This document shows positions 23,019 through 33,758 of a stretch of 64,000 nt of DNA, in pieces. Made by a program: the position numbers and the translations under genes. How positions within the stretch are numbered: position 1 is the stretch's first letter; every line of letters begins with the position of its first letter. This stretch comes from Chlamydoabsidia padenii (lineage: Eukaryota; Mucoromycota; Mucoromycetes; Mucorales; Cunninghamellaceae): positions 310,001 through 374,000 of the forward strand of contig JAIWND010000001.1 in the NCBI GenBank assembly GCA_025330725.1, read 5' to 3'. A model generated the notes under the pieces. It ran no database searches, was not told where the DNA came from, and worked only from the letters and a program-made list of their open reading frames with translations.

Positions 23019-26000
23019 TTAATGACTGACAAACAAATTGACAGTGCTACTAGCCCCACGACTTTCAAAAGCCATCTGCACGTCGTCATCCGAGTTGATA
23101 GTGATAAAGTCTTCGTCTTCGTCTTGATACTTGAGTCGCAAGATGTCATTAGGTTGTAAATTAGCCACCAATTTGATCTTCTTTTCCACCTTCTCCATCA
23201 GATCCATAAATCGAATATCCATTGAGCAGACAATCACATAGATGCCATCATTGTAGCTGAGCTTGATTTTGAGGGTATCCATCGAGGTGGGTGATGCCCC
23301 ACCACTAGTAGAAACAGAGGTCAAAGGAGGTGAGCGCTGTTCCGAGTTTTGTTGCTGCTGCTGTTGTTGTTGTTGTTGTTGATAGTAGGTGCGGGAGTTG
23401 ATGGGTATTTGAGGTAGATCATCCCATTGGTGAGGTCCATTTTTGTGAATGTTCGGGCTGCTTTGCGACCGGACACGAGTTTGAAGTGCTGCTGCTGATA
23501 ATACTGCTGTTGATGATGATGATGGCCCCATTCCAGTGGGCGAGTAACTGGCAGCTGATTGTGAGAAGCTGCGTCCTTTCGGTACATCATCGGCCATAAA
23601 CTTGGTGGCAATATCAGTCAAATGTCCATTCCCTTCATCATGTGCTTGTCGTTGCCAAAGAGGCGACGGTTTGCTGGTATGGTTGAGAGTTGCCGATGAG
23701 GTCGATGATGAAGATGTGGATGATAACAGTCGCGGCGTAGTTGGTGATGATGGTTTAGAAGGTGGAGGTGATGATGGATAAAAGCCATGGTCATTCGAAG
23801 AAGGCATGTCACCATAATTACCTTGGAAGCTGTTTGATGCTATAGTGGACGTGGTAGCACTAGAGCTGTTGCGTGGTAATGGTGCTAAATGGATACCAGG
23901 AGTTGTTGCATTGATTCGAGGACTTGTCTTGTTGCTGCTATTGCCACTAGAATTATACCCATCGCCCAGTCCCATTTTTGATCTTGCATGATGTAATTGT
24001 GCCGAGATTGAATTACTTCGGGATCGTGCAGGATGGTATTCTTCATCGTCTTCATCGTCAAATTCATCTTCTTCCTCGTCTTCGTCAGCAAAGTAAGAGA
24101 TATGATCACCACCACCTTGAGTTAAAGGCATCGACATGAGATGAGTGTTGGGTACATTGGATTTGTTGTGCATAGTCATTTTGTTGAGTGTTGTTTCCCA
24201 AAGTTTCAACTGTTCCTCGTTGCGATACCGGACAGAGAAGTTTTCCACCTCCCGATCTTTATATTCCACATTCAAAGTCCAGACACCTATGATATGACAG
24301 TAGTATAATATGAGAAGGTGAGATGCAATGTACTTCCTTTTAGTTTCATTTTTTATTTCCTTACCTTGCTGTGATTTGTTATGGACGCCAATGACTCGAC
24401 TGATGAGAATCAAGTATTTAGGTTGTAAGGTACCAGACCGCTTCTTTTTCATGGAGAGAGTGTTGTTCTTGGTCAATCGATTACGAGAGGATTCACGGAT
24501 TTCTTTACAGAAAAGCAAGGACTTTTCAAAAAAGAAGGCATGGACATCCCTAGAATTGTCGTTACTTGTCATCGTCACCTTTTCTTGAAGTAGTAGATTG
24601 CCATAACTATCGATCTTGATTCCCTATGTATGTTGAAAAAAAAAGAAGAAAAAGAAGAAGAAGCAAAGGTTAGAACATTATCATAGCTTTTTAGATTGTT
24701 TGACTTTACCTTCCAATCATCCACCCGTTTCTTCAAATCTTCGACAGCTTGGATGTTTTCATGTTGACGTTGGGTTTCATTGACTTTTTCGGTTACACGC
24801 TTGATTGCTTCCAAACCTTGTTCCATTTCAGACACATGAGGCCAATCCTTGTTGGTGCTTTTGATGAGTTCGCCTTGTAGTAGAGGGTATTTGCAGATAC
24901 GTTGGATAGGTTTGATGAGCATAGATGGTAGCTGGTATGTTGGGTTTAGGATGTGTTCCAATTTTTGTAATTTTGGAGTTTCTTGCACCACCAAATCTTG
25001 AGCAGAGTAGTAATTTGAGCAATAAGGTTCGTACACAGAGAAGGCTTCTTCATTTTGAACGAATAGGGCACCAAATCGTTGTTCTTCAGGCTGTTTCTCT
25101 GCAATTTCTTCCAATTGGATCAAAAACCGACGTTGGAAGTCCACCAAAGCATTCAGGTTGCCAAAGAGATAATGGATGGTATCAGGTGGCAATACCTTTT
25201 GAATATGGAGTTCACGCATGTAGTTCTAGTAAAGTAAAAAAAGGTGCCTTGTTAGACATCATATATAATATAGATGAGAGTGACTAACTATTCCAAGTTG
25301 ATTACCTGTAAAGTTTCCAAGTCCAAGACATATTTTCGTTCTGTTTCCAATAATTCCAAGACCACCTTGTCGCGAGTATCCTTTGGTCCATCGGCATCCG
25401 CATTTTCGTCTAGAGACTTGACTGTAATAATTCCCCTATCATCCAAAATATTGAGGATTTTTTGGATAGTATTAACAACCTAAATGGACAAACATTCCCA
25501 AAAGAGAGAATATGAAGTTTTTATTAGTATACCCTATTTTCATCGTCACCTGAGTTTTCCCTTTTTTTGATGTCTGTGTGTGTCCGCCCCTCGTTCCCTT
25601 GTGTAATATTCCCCCCCACTATTAAACACAAGACATATATAGACACCACACTAAAAGCTTTTTTACATTAAAGTTAAATAACTTACCTTGACAAAACCGT
25701 TGGTATCATTTTGGTAAAGATCAGAGATAGTAAACATTTCGTCTTCAGGAAACAAGAGTTCCTTCCGACAGGCCACAATAAAATGATAGACGCTGGCTTT
25801 ACAGGTATTCACCGAGTTCAGACTTGGGTTTTGATCCACCTTAAGAGGGCTTTCAGGTTCTAGAGCGTTGTAGAGAGTGCAGAGGGGACTACCACGTTGA
25901 CAGATTCGCCACAATTTCGTCAAAGGATCCCCACCACTTTTCAGTGATGTAGTAGGTGTAGAAGGTGGTTCCATGCAAGTAGGTGATGAGGCTTGGTTTT

Positions 26001-26256
26001 CCATTTCAATAAAGTCGGCCATACCAGGTACACTAGGTAACTGATCCAGGACAGCTCGACAGGTGTGATAAAGTGATCCGCCAGTTGGTGTTAAAGGATT
26101 ACCGCTACTACTGTTGTTGCTGCACATTGTTTTGGTGGTTGAGTAGATGGAAGGTGTACTTGGTAAGGGTGGGTCCATCATGGTTGGTGTCATTGATGGT
26201 ACAGTAGGTAGAGTGCCGAGAGAGGGCGTCCTTCGTTTTAAAGCCATGGCTGCCAT
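23019..26256 (-). CDS. CDC24: CDC24-type Rho guanine nucleotide exchange factor
   Basis: GEF for Cdc42/Rac that sets cell polarity through Bem1. Minus-strand exons 26256..25687, 25479..25306, 25225..24710, 24623..24365 and 24286..23019 give 928 residues. The N-terminal calponin-homology-like region (about 60-170) has PLTKLWRICQRGSPLCTLYN. The DH domain (about 210-410) contains ELLETERKYVLDLETLQNYM and PSMLIKPIQRICKYPLL. The PH domain (about 420-590) contains FFFEKSLLFCKE and LNVEYKDRE. A long Ser/Pro/Gln-rich linker follows, and a C-terminal PB1 domain (about 845-928) starts LKIKLSYNDGIYVIV and contains the OPCA-like DEDEDFITINSDDDV. Domain order is diagnostic. The start uses ATGGCAGCCATGG. 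Confidence 0.95.
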
Positions 26257-27754
26257 TGTTTATGTATACGTGTGTGAGTGGTGATAGTATAGTCACTAGA
26301 GTAAAGGTGAGGTTGTGTGTGTGTGTGTGTGTATGTATGTGGGAATACACTGTATTATCAATGAAGGTCCCTGGTGAGTGAATAGATTCAAATATATAAC
26401 TCGTGTGAAGGAAATGAGTAAATGTGTATGTAAATAGATATGTATATGTGTATGTAATCGTGTGTAAGAGTATCAAGTTATATACCACCACAACTACGAT
26501 AATAAGAAGACAACAAAGAGAATTAAAAAAAAAAAAAAAGTGAGGATGAAGGAAAAGAAAGCTAAAAGGGAAAAGGGAAAAAATAAAGGCAAAGTGAAGC
26601 ACCGGGGATTGAAATTGTTAATTTTCAAGTTCGAGTGACACCCAAAATGGATTCTGGATCGTTGTAGATTTGATTGGGTGGTCTTTTTTATATCATCGGC
26701 TGTGATATGATATGAAGCTGCAGAACAGTGCTAACTATACTTTGCAATAACTTGGAACATCTGCTTTGAATGGTCATTCCATTAGAAATTTCCTTTTTAT
26801 GACAAATTTTCAATTAGACTTATTTTTGATTTCTTTGTCTATCAATATTTGAATTGTATGTTTTATGCTCATCAATGAAATAGAAGCGAATTCGATTAGT
26901 TTTGAAAAAAGTTAATTGGAAAATCATATTGTGTATGATAGAGAGTTCTCTTTTTTTTCAGTTACCCAGTTTGCTGTGTTCCAATAAAACCTAATATATT
27001 TCACATCCCGCCCGAATTGAACCCGAGTACTTTTCCTTGTCTACTACTCAAAAAAGAAATGGACGGAACAATGAGAATCAAAAAATTAAGATGCATCCCT
27101 TGCCACCATTGTCTCCTGAACCCTTTCTTATTGTTTGTTTAAAGTTTTCCCCAAAATCAAACACCCTGTCTATTCGGATGCAGATAAAAGGAGAGAGAAA
27201 AATGATCTTCTTTTGAGGTTACTCAGAAACTTTAACGCTCGACCCATATTCAAATCCCGCTATTGGCGCTTTCTCACGAGACATGTAGTTTAGGATCATC
27301 CACCATCTTTGATAGAAATCTTTTTTTTTTTTTTTTTTTTTTTTTTTTGTCCAACCCTGATTAGGTGGATAGAGCGGTATGCAGGAGAAAAAAATGCTTG
27401 AAAAAGCTCAGGACTTGGAAAAACGGTAACTAGCTAGGCATTTATGCGTTACAAAAGCTGTCAATTATATCTGTATGATATAATTATAAGGGAGCACGTT
27501 TTTTTTTTTCACACAAAGATGGAAGAAAAAACACGTTTTACTTTCTTTTTAGGACAGCACCATCTATAAACGACCATCAAATGGTACATGCCATGATTTA
27601 CAGCGGGAAAACAACGTGGCAACAATAGAAATAGTTCTAATTTCTACTTTTATAAATAAATGGCATAAGTAATCACATATATTAGAACTCGATTCTTTCG
27701 CTTCAGACTCCAAATGCTTTTGATTTAAGGTCATCTCTGCAGCGGTATTTGAAA
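26257..27754. other. Long intergenic region upstream of CDC24
   Basis: Contains GT/TG microsatellites in the CDC24 leader, CGGGGATTGAAA at 26603-26614, ATTCAAATCCCGC at 27248-27260 and a 26-T run near 27321-27348. An overlapping ORF (26108-26602) is low-complexity and rejected. No gene seen. Confidence 0.5.
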
Positions 27755-28115
27755 ATGCCGGGATTACAAAACTTGCGTTTGAGGCGATGCTTTAGTTATC
27801 AAGGTAAAGATTCATTGCTTTATATTGTATCATGCATTTATATTTTATATAGCTCATTTATATTTGTGAGTTCAAATGTATGAAGCTAGGAAAACCATTC
27901 TGGGGGAGAAAGTGAACAAGAGCGAGGACAAAGATTATGTAAGTACTGGATATTGAGGCGAAATCTCACATAATCGATGGTATGATAATGTCAAATAAAC
28001 AATGTTCTTCCACCTGTTTTTACCTTTCGTTTACATCATTGCCAAGCAATTGGATAATGATAATGATATGCCTTGGATAGTTTATTCCAATGCAGCTATA
28101 CAAAAGTATATTTAA
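27755..28115 (+). CDS. Hypothetical small spliced protein, 61 aa
   Basis: Model with exons 27755..27803, 27871..27938 and 28047..28115. It begins MPGLQNLRLRRCFSYQ, which could be a mitochondrial presequence (basic, amphipathic), and ends PWIVYSNAAIQKYI. All junctions are GT-AG with consistent phase. The stop overlaps the next promoter motif. Alternatively a 38-nt intron (28106..28143) would replace the last residues and extend the frame into YDIELFRSLSSAF. No homologue recognised. Confidence 0.4.
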
Positions 28116-28123
28116 ATCCCGAC
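28111..28123 (+). promoter_or_regulatory. Recurrent promoter motif (TTTAAATCCCGAC)
   Basis: Motif copy 23 bp upstream of the ATG of the next small gene and overlapping the stop of the previous one. The spacing is shorter than at other genes, so true transcription start is uncertain. Confidence 0.35.
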
Positions 28124-28145
28124 ATTAATATTTGCTTTCTCAGTT

Positions 28146-28523
28146 ATGACATTGAATTATTTCGCTCCCTTTCTTCTGCTTTCACCACTCCTTCAACCTT
28201 ACTTTTTTGCTGATGTAAACTCTACTTGATCGGTTACTGTGGTATGATATTTCCATACAAAATGTCACAGGGCACCTTTGATCTTTGGTACTGATTAACT
28301 AATGTCGACGTTTGGTCTTTATATAATAGGTCAAACCTCTCCATAGAAGCAACTAGTCGATGTACAACAACACGAAGGAAAAGGAAGTGACAACTCTTTT
28401 TTCTCAAAAGGTAAATATGCTTTGAAGGAATCAAAAAATACTATTGATGCATGTATACTGGGTCATTCTCCTAATTGTATACACATCGCAATACCATCAA
28501 CCAACTCATCCCCTTTCACGTTA

Positions 28524-28564
<41 letters not shown>

Positions 28565-28738
28565 GTTCAAGTTGACCTGGCCCAAGAAGATAACAATAAA
28601 CGCAGTGGTGCGTCAGCGGAGCGTGTGCGAAACCAACAAAAAGGTGTGGTGGATGCTGTCTGGATATGGATCAAGTTATATGATGCTCAAGTACAGATGT
28701 ATCATATAAACAACAACTATCAAGAAATCGTCAACTAG
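28146..28738 (+). CDS. Hypothetical small, possibly secreted protein, 94 aa
   Basis: Model with exons 28146..28214, 28271..28287, 28330..28361 and 28572..28738, all GT-AG and phase-consistent. Residues 1-22 form a signal-peptide-like stretch (MTLNYFAPFLLLSPLLQPYF). The last exon has clear coding character (DLAQEDNNKRSGASAER; VVDAVWIWIKLYDAQVQMY). The last intron contains a 37-T tract. Two internal exons are only 17 and 32 nt. An alternative start at 28244 or 28262 would give a shorter non-secreted form without the first intron. No family recognised. Confidence 0.42.
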
Positions 28739-29335
28739 TAATTAAAAGAATGTACGGCCATCAATGACAAAGTACAACAGGAATGAATGGCGGATCGCTG
28801 GAACATACAAAATGATAACAGACACAATCCTGGTATTGGTGACACCATCAACCCTTCTCCAACATGTAACATCAATAGTCAATTAATCAATTCAACAAGA
28901 TAGATGTATCCATTTACCTCCATTATATTATATGACTGTTTTATAATTAGCTTGTTGACTATACCATTACTTAATTAATAAAGATCTTTATTTGACACAT
29001 TAAAACTACAAGATAGGACATTTCCCCGAATAGCTTGGTCGTATACTGGGTTAAAGACTAGAGTATAAAATGATGGATATACTAAACATAGGTTTTTATT
29101 TTATATCAAATAAAGTGTATAACTAGAATGCATGATGGGTTTTTATAGTAAAAGAGGAGTTTAATGTTGTGGGGGATGACAAAGTGTAGGTTGGTGAGAC
29201 GGGTTGTGTATAAACAAGGGAAAGGTAGTGTATGGTTGGTTATCGAGGATAATAGATAAAAGAGTAAAGAGAAGACAACACATCTATTCTAAACAAGTGT
29301 TGTTACCAAATCAAGCATATATGCAAGTCCATTTA
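28739..29335. other. Convergent 3' intergenic region
   Basis: AT-rich, with AATAAA near 28977 for the plus gene and TTTATT near 29331 for the minus gene. No gene seen. Confidence 0.5.
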
Positions 29336-29584
29336 TTAAGAGTCGTTGATTGCCGGTGGAAGAGATGTTGACGTTGAGGAGGGTGATCGAGGATTGACAA
29401 TAACTTGTTTTGGTTGGATCTTCTTTTGAGCTTCTAAGCGTGCCGCCTTGTCGTTATGATCGAATGCTGGACATGGGAATAAGGTTGGTAAGGCCACAGT
29501 GACAACTGCACCCAAAGCCACCACCACGAAGAGATTCGACGTCAGTCGTTGTCGTTGCATGTGATTTAACGTTCGAATACGCAT
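29336..29584 (-). CDS. Small single-pass membrane protein, 82 aa
   Basis: Intronless ORF. A basic N-terminus (MRIRTLNHMQRQRLTS) is followed by one membrane helix (NLFVVVALGAVVTVALPTLF), then PCPAFD and a hydrophilic tail rich in K, Q, S and P. This layout is common in small mitochondrial inner-membrane or ER tail proteins. I cannot name the family. An alternative start is the second Met (residue 9). A minus-strand AATAAA follows at about 29331. Confidence 0.6.
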   Translation of the reverse strand: MRIRTLNHMQRQRLTSNLFVVVALGAVVTVALPTLFPCPAFDHNDKAARLEAQKKIQPKQVIVNPRSPSSTSTSLPPAINDS

Positions 29585-30729
29585 GATACGAGTGGTGTGT
29601 CCAAAATGTCAAAGAGTGAGGATTGGTAAAGAGTGGGGAGAGTAGTATAAAACAGTAGTCGAATGAAGTGGGGAAACCTCGTCGTTCACGTTATATGAAT
29701 GACAATGATGGATTTCCTTCAAAACGTAAACAAGAAAAAAGATTAAATGGAAAATAAAAAATTGAAATGGTCAAGTCACTCGATCCCCGCCCTGAGGGTC
29801 AGCGTCAAATCAAAGGATGTCGGGATTTTAAATTATGCAATCCTGTTAGTGGGACCCTTGACAACCCCTGTCGAAACACCTGCCAAGATAGACAATGACA
29901 AAATCAATGAATTCGATATAAACATTTTTCTTTATTATGATGATGTAAACAACAGATTCTATTCTAAGCTTTAAATACTAATACATAATCCATAAGAGAG
30001 GTCTACTAAAACATGTCAGCCAATCTATATATAAAAAAAACTTGGATAAGTTTCCCGGTGTTGCAACATAGTATTAACCATTCTAGTAATGGATGTATGT
30101 ATACCAATGTATCAGATAGGGGCGAAAGACTAAACATCATACACATGGATAGTAAGTCCAAGGTCAAATGAACTATACTTTGCCATCTCATCATATTGCA
30201 CACATCCACTACAGAATGTTTTCATCTTTTCAAATCTTACCTTGTTAATGATTATTTATTGAGACATTAGACAACTGTGGAAAAAGATGAGATTACTTTT
30301 TTCATCCCTCTTTTATAGATGTTCATTCTACTTTCCGACTGTGACGCCCAAAAATGTCTTTTTTAATGCCCGATATGAAAAGATTTTTTTTGCCAGGTTC
30401 CATCTCTTTATCCCTGGTGGCTCGAAAAGATTCTTTTCATCTACACTTTGGGAATCATAAAAGTCAAGATATTAAAAATCCTACCCGTTCTGATTTTTTT
30501 TCAAATCATCAAAAGAATCAAAGCAGTAAACCCACTTTGCGTCTTTGCGTCTTTGCGTCTTTGCATATGGAGTCGTGAGCTGAAAAGGGACGGGATTTGA
30601 AAATTACCCGCCCCAGAAAAATCCGCCAAAAAAGGTAATGGCCATGTCACTTGATTTTTCGATAAAATCGTCCTCTTCCTTTTTTCACTCTTCTTTCTTC
30701 TTCCATTCCACATTTATTGGGTGTTCGAC
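29585..30729. other. Intergenic region upstream of Zn2Cys6 regulator
   Basis: Contains GTCGGGATTTTAAA (29819-29832), three tandem copies of GCGTCTTTG near 30539-30565, and ACGGGATTTGAAA at 30590-30602. ORFs at 29747-29974 and 30006-30209 overlap motif or AT-rich DNA and are not supported. Confidence 0.5.
30590..30602 (+). promoter_or_regulatory. Recurrent promoter motif (ACGGGATTTGAAA)
   Basis: 128 bp upstream of the zinc-cluster regulator ATG; followed by ACCCGCCCC and a pyrimidine-rich leader. Role inferred. Confidence 0.4.
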
Positions 30730-32463
30730 ATGAAACGAATCAGACCTTGTGAATGTAAGTACATAAAAGGATACCTATATTATGGATAAAGGCATATCTT
30801 TACACTAACACACTCTCTCTCCCTTTCTCCCCCCCTCCTCTTTTTTTTTTTAGTTTGCAAGCAAAGACGAAGAAAATGCGAACTACCAGATGGCAGCTCA
30901 TCATGTACACGTTGCTCCCGAATGAATCTGACTTGTGTATTCGATACGACAACTCCAACTAATATGCGGTACAATACTTCTTCTCGTCGTGCTACAACAA
31001 CGAACTCAACAGCAACAAAGGCATCAACAGCTACGACCCAAATACCTGATTGGAACATGACTGAAGTGTATGATGGTGACGATTTGCAAGCTCTTTGTGA
31101 ACATGTAAAGACAATGGAGTTGGAATTGCATCAACTTCAACAAAAGCTGGCTCAACAACGACAACAACCGACTTCATTATTGCTTGAATCGTCAACAACA
31201 ACAACAACAATGATAGCCGAGTCTGAAGTGGAATCGTTAACTATACCCAAGGAATGGAACCTCACCTTTGTCAATGGTCACCTACGTTTGGAAACTGGCA
31301 TCAACACCCTCAGCGATCTCTTACGATATCGACTCACAGAAGCTACAATATCTACACCTATATCTTATCTCTCACCAATTGGCAGTAGCACTGCTGTACG
31401 ATTTACGCTAGAACATGATAGCATGCTTAGCAAGGCAGTTCTTCTTCTACGAAAACATGGTATATTCAATGGCAACGGCAACTCATTCAACATTGGTAAC
31501 AACGACTATCATGTCCATTCACCGCGTGGCCATTATCACCAAAGTCTTATGGGTCATCCTCAATCACCAACAATATCGCCATTATCGCCATTATCACCCT
31601 CTTGTAAACGGTTAGACCCACTATCATCTAGTCTGTTATCTACTATAACGACAGATTGTCCTGAAACCTTAGTCGACCCACTTGTGCAGCAATACTTTGT
31701 TTGTTACAATCCCACTATGCCTTTGGTCCACGAAGCAACTTTTATGACTCAATACACAAAACAACCAGGAATGGCTGATCCGACTCCTTCCGGATCAACA
31801 TATTACTCATACTACAATACATCACCATCACCGTCATCGACAACATCAAGCTATTCAAATTGTACATCACCAACCTCTTCATTTACCTGGTCATCATCAT
31901 CATCATCAACCGACAACAATGGACTTATATCTCAACACAATCCCCTAACACTGGCAATATGTTGTTTTATGAGCGTCAGCTACTGCGCCCATATCTCTTT
32001 TACGTCACACCAGAAACGGGAATACGGTGAATACTTCTATGCAGCTTGCCGTGAACAAATAAACGACCACTTTGACGATCCATCACCTCATCGACAGCTT
32101 GAAGTCCTAATGTCAATCAACTTTTTGTACAAATTCATGCTTCTCACACTACGAATGAAGGATGCTCGAAAACTGGCGGCTCTTGGATATATGATCTCGA
32201 CGGAACTGATCAGACTGGCGGCACTACCGAATACGACATTATCAAGCACAGAAAAAGAACTCACATCACGACATGGGATCTTGGCTTGTATGACTTTTAC
32301 TGGGATGGAATATATCTGCGATAAACGAATGATCGATATCTTACCAAAAAAAGTACAACTAATTGCTTTGCCCGATGAATCAGACATGACAGTGTCGGTA
32401 TTGGAATTGTACAAGCACTTTTTTGATTTGGTCCTGAATCATGATTGTGTGGTTATAATGGTA

Positions 32464-32522
<59 letters not shown>

Positions 32523-33359
32523 AAAAGATACAAAGGGTTAACATTAACACTAACATTATATTACTTGTCCCTCTTTTAGGAACAACTCCGTCGTGTGGTG
32601 ATAGGCGAAGTTGGTCAGGTGACACTTGAAGCCATGGTCCGATTTGAACAAACATGCTTGGATTGGTGGGCCAAGCTACCAAAAAAATGGCGATATTGTG
32701 AACAACCTTATGACACTTCGGCAAAACGTACAATCGAACAATGTGATTACAGTGAATCTTTGATGGTACATAGCTTCCTTTTGGCCATGACTCTGGGTGT
32801 ACACTCTACTCTACTTCAGCCTCAAAACTCTCACGATCAATTCTTGGATATTATACATAAACGGGCTATGGAAATGACATTGAATTGCTGTGAACTTTTG
32901 ATGGTGGTCTCTGACAGATTGAAAGTCGTCTCGACCTATTGTGGATGTAAGTTACAATTTTATTAAACTGACAATGATCTTACTCACGTTTTTTCTTTTT
33001 GTTTCTCCTACCACTTAGATTCTTGTGATTATGGTGTTCGTGTATGTGATTGTTTACAAAAGTTGTTTTGGCAGTCTCAAAGAGAACGTAATACAACGAA
33101 CATGACCAGGATAATGAAGTTTATCGATAGGTGCTTTAACGATCTAGACTCTGCCATTTTATCTGATCATCACGTCCCTTCCGAAATGTCCTTAATATCT
33201 TCCACCTCTTCCGTCTCAAGCACTTCCTCTCATAATGATGGTGGTGGTCCTGTAGTTTACACCAAATATCCTCTACCCGCCCATGCTTTACTGTATGATA
33301 TCATCAACTCTTCTGTGAAGAATATTGGCTTGGACTCATCGGGTATCTCTTCCTCCTAG
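30730..33359 (+). CDS. Zn2Cys6 fungal transcription factor
   Basis: Nuclear regulator with a binuclear zinc cluster at its extreme N-terminus. Exons 30730..30754, 30854..32460, 32580..32946 and 33019..33359 give 779 residues. The cluster is CX2CX6CX8CX2CX6C starting at residue 7 (PCEFCKQRRRKC; CTRCSRMNLTC). The first intron falls between the first two cysteines. A coiled coil lies near 75-95 (VKTMELELHQLQQKLAQ). The fungal-specific regulatory domain begins near 265 (YFVCYNPTMPLVHEATF) and continues through the conserved helical core. Intron 2 (32461..32579) starts GTATGT followed by 54 A. Target genes unknown. Confidence 0.9.
32467..32520 (+). repeat. (A)54 homopolymer inside an intron
   Basis: Uninterrupted A run immediately after the 5' splice site of intron 2 of the zinc-cluster regulator; the longest homopolymer in the window. 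Confidence 0.95.
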
Positions 33360-33758
33360 TTGTAGTTTACACCCCCTTTTTTTGTGAAATAAAATGTTAT
33401 CTTTGTGCAATGTTTAATGATATATAGTAGTGGTGTCTGTTTGGATTCAGCATAGCAATGCTTACAATAGGGAATGTGGCATGGGGGAATGGATCAAGGA
33501 TGGATGTCCAAAAAAAAAAAATTGATGCGTCGGCGTTTGAAAAGTCTATTTTGGACGAGGGTGATCGACAAAGAGGACCATCGAACGAAAAAGGAATTGA
33601 TCAATTACATCGACAATGATACTTGGTTTTATAAAAGAAGACTTGTTTGTTACACTTAGTGTAACTATTGATTCCGTCGACTCCAGTAGGATTTAAACCA
33701 ACCGAGAAGTCTTCTTTTCCTTTTCCTTTTCCCCGTTTATTCACTTTGAGTACTAAAA
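33360..33758. other. Short intergenic region
   Basis: AATAAA at about 33388 for the regulator, then the leader of the multi-pass membrane protein with AGGATTTAAACC near 33690. No gene seen. Confidence 0.5.

Noticed and set aside
26108..26602. 164-aa minus-strand ORF upstream of CDC24
   Set aside because: It is built from TG/GT microsatellites and T-rich DNA and overlaps the CDC24 coding start in another frame.
28144..28290. In-frame UGA (about 28211) between two open stretches, suggesting selenocysteine
   Set aside because: A signal-peptide ORF in the next frame plus a GT-AG intron (28215..28270) explains the region without recoding.
29747..29974. 75-aa plus-strand ORF
   Set aside because: It spans a promoter motif copy, has biased AT-rich codons and no splice or leader support.
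30539..30565. Three tandem GCGTCTTTG copies as a possible CRISPR-like or regulatory array
   Set aside because: Only three contiguous 9-mers with no spacers; a simple tandem repeat in a eukaryotic genome.
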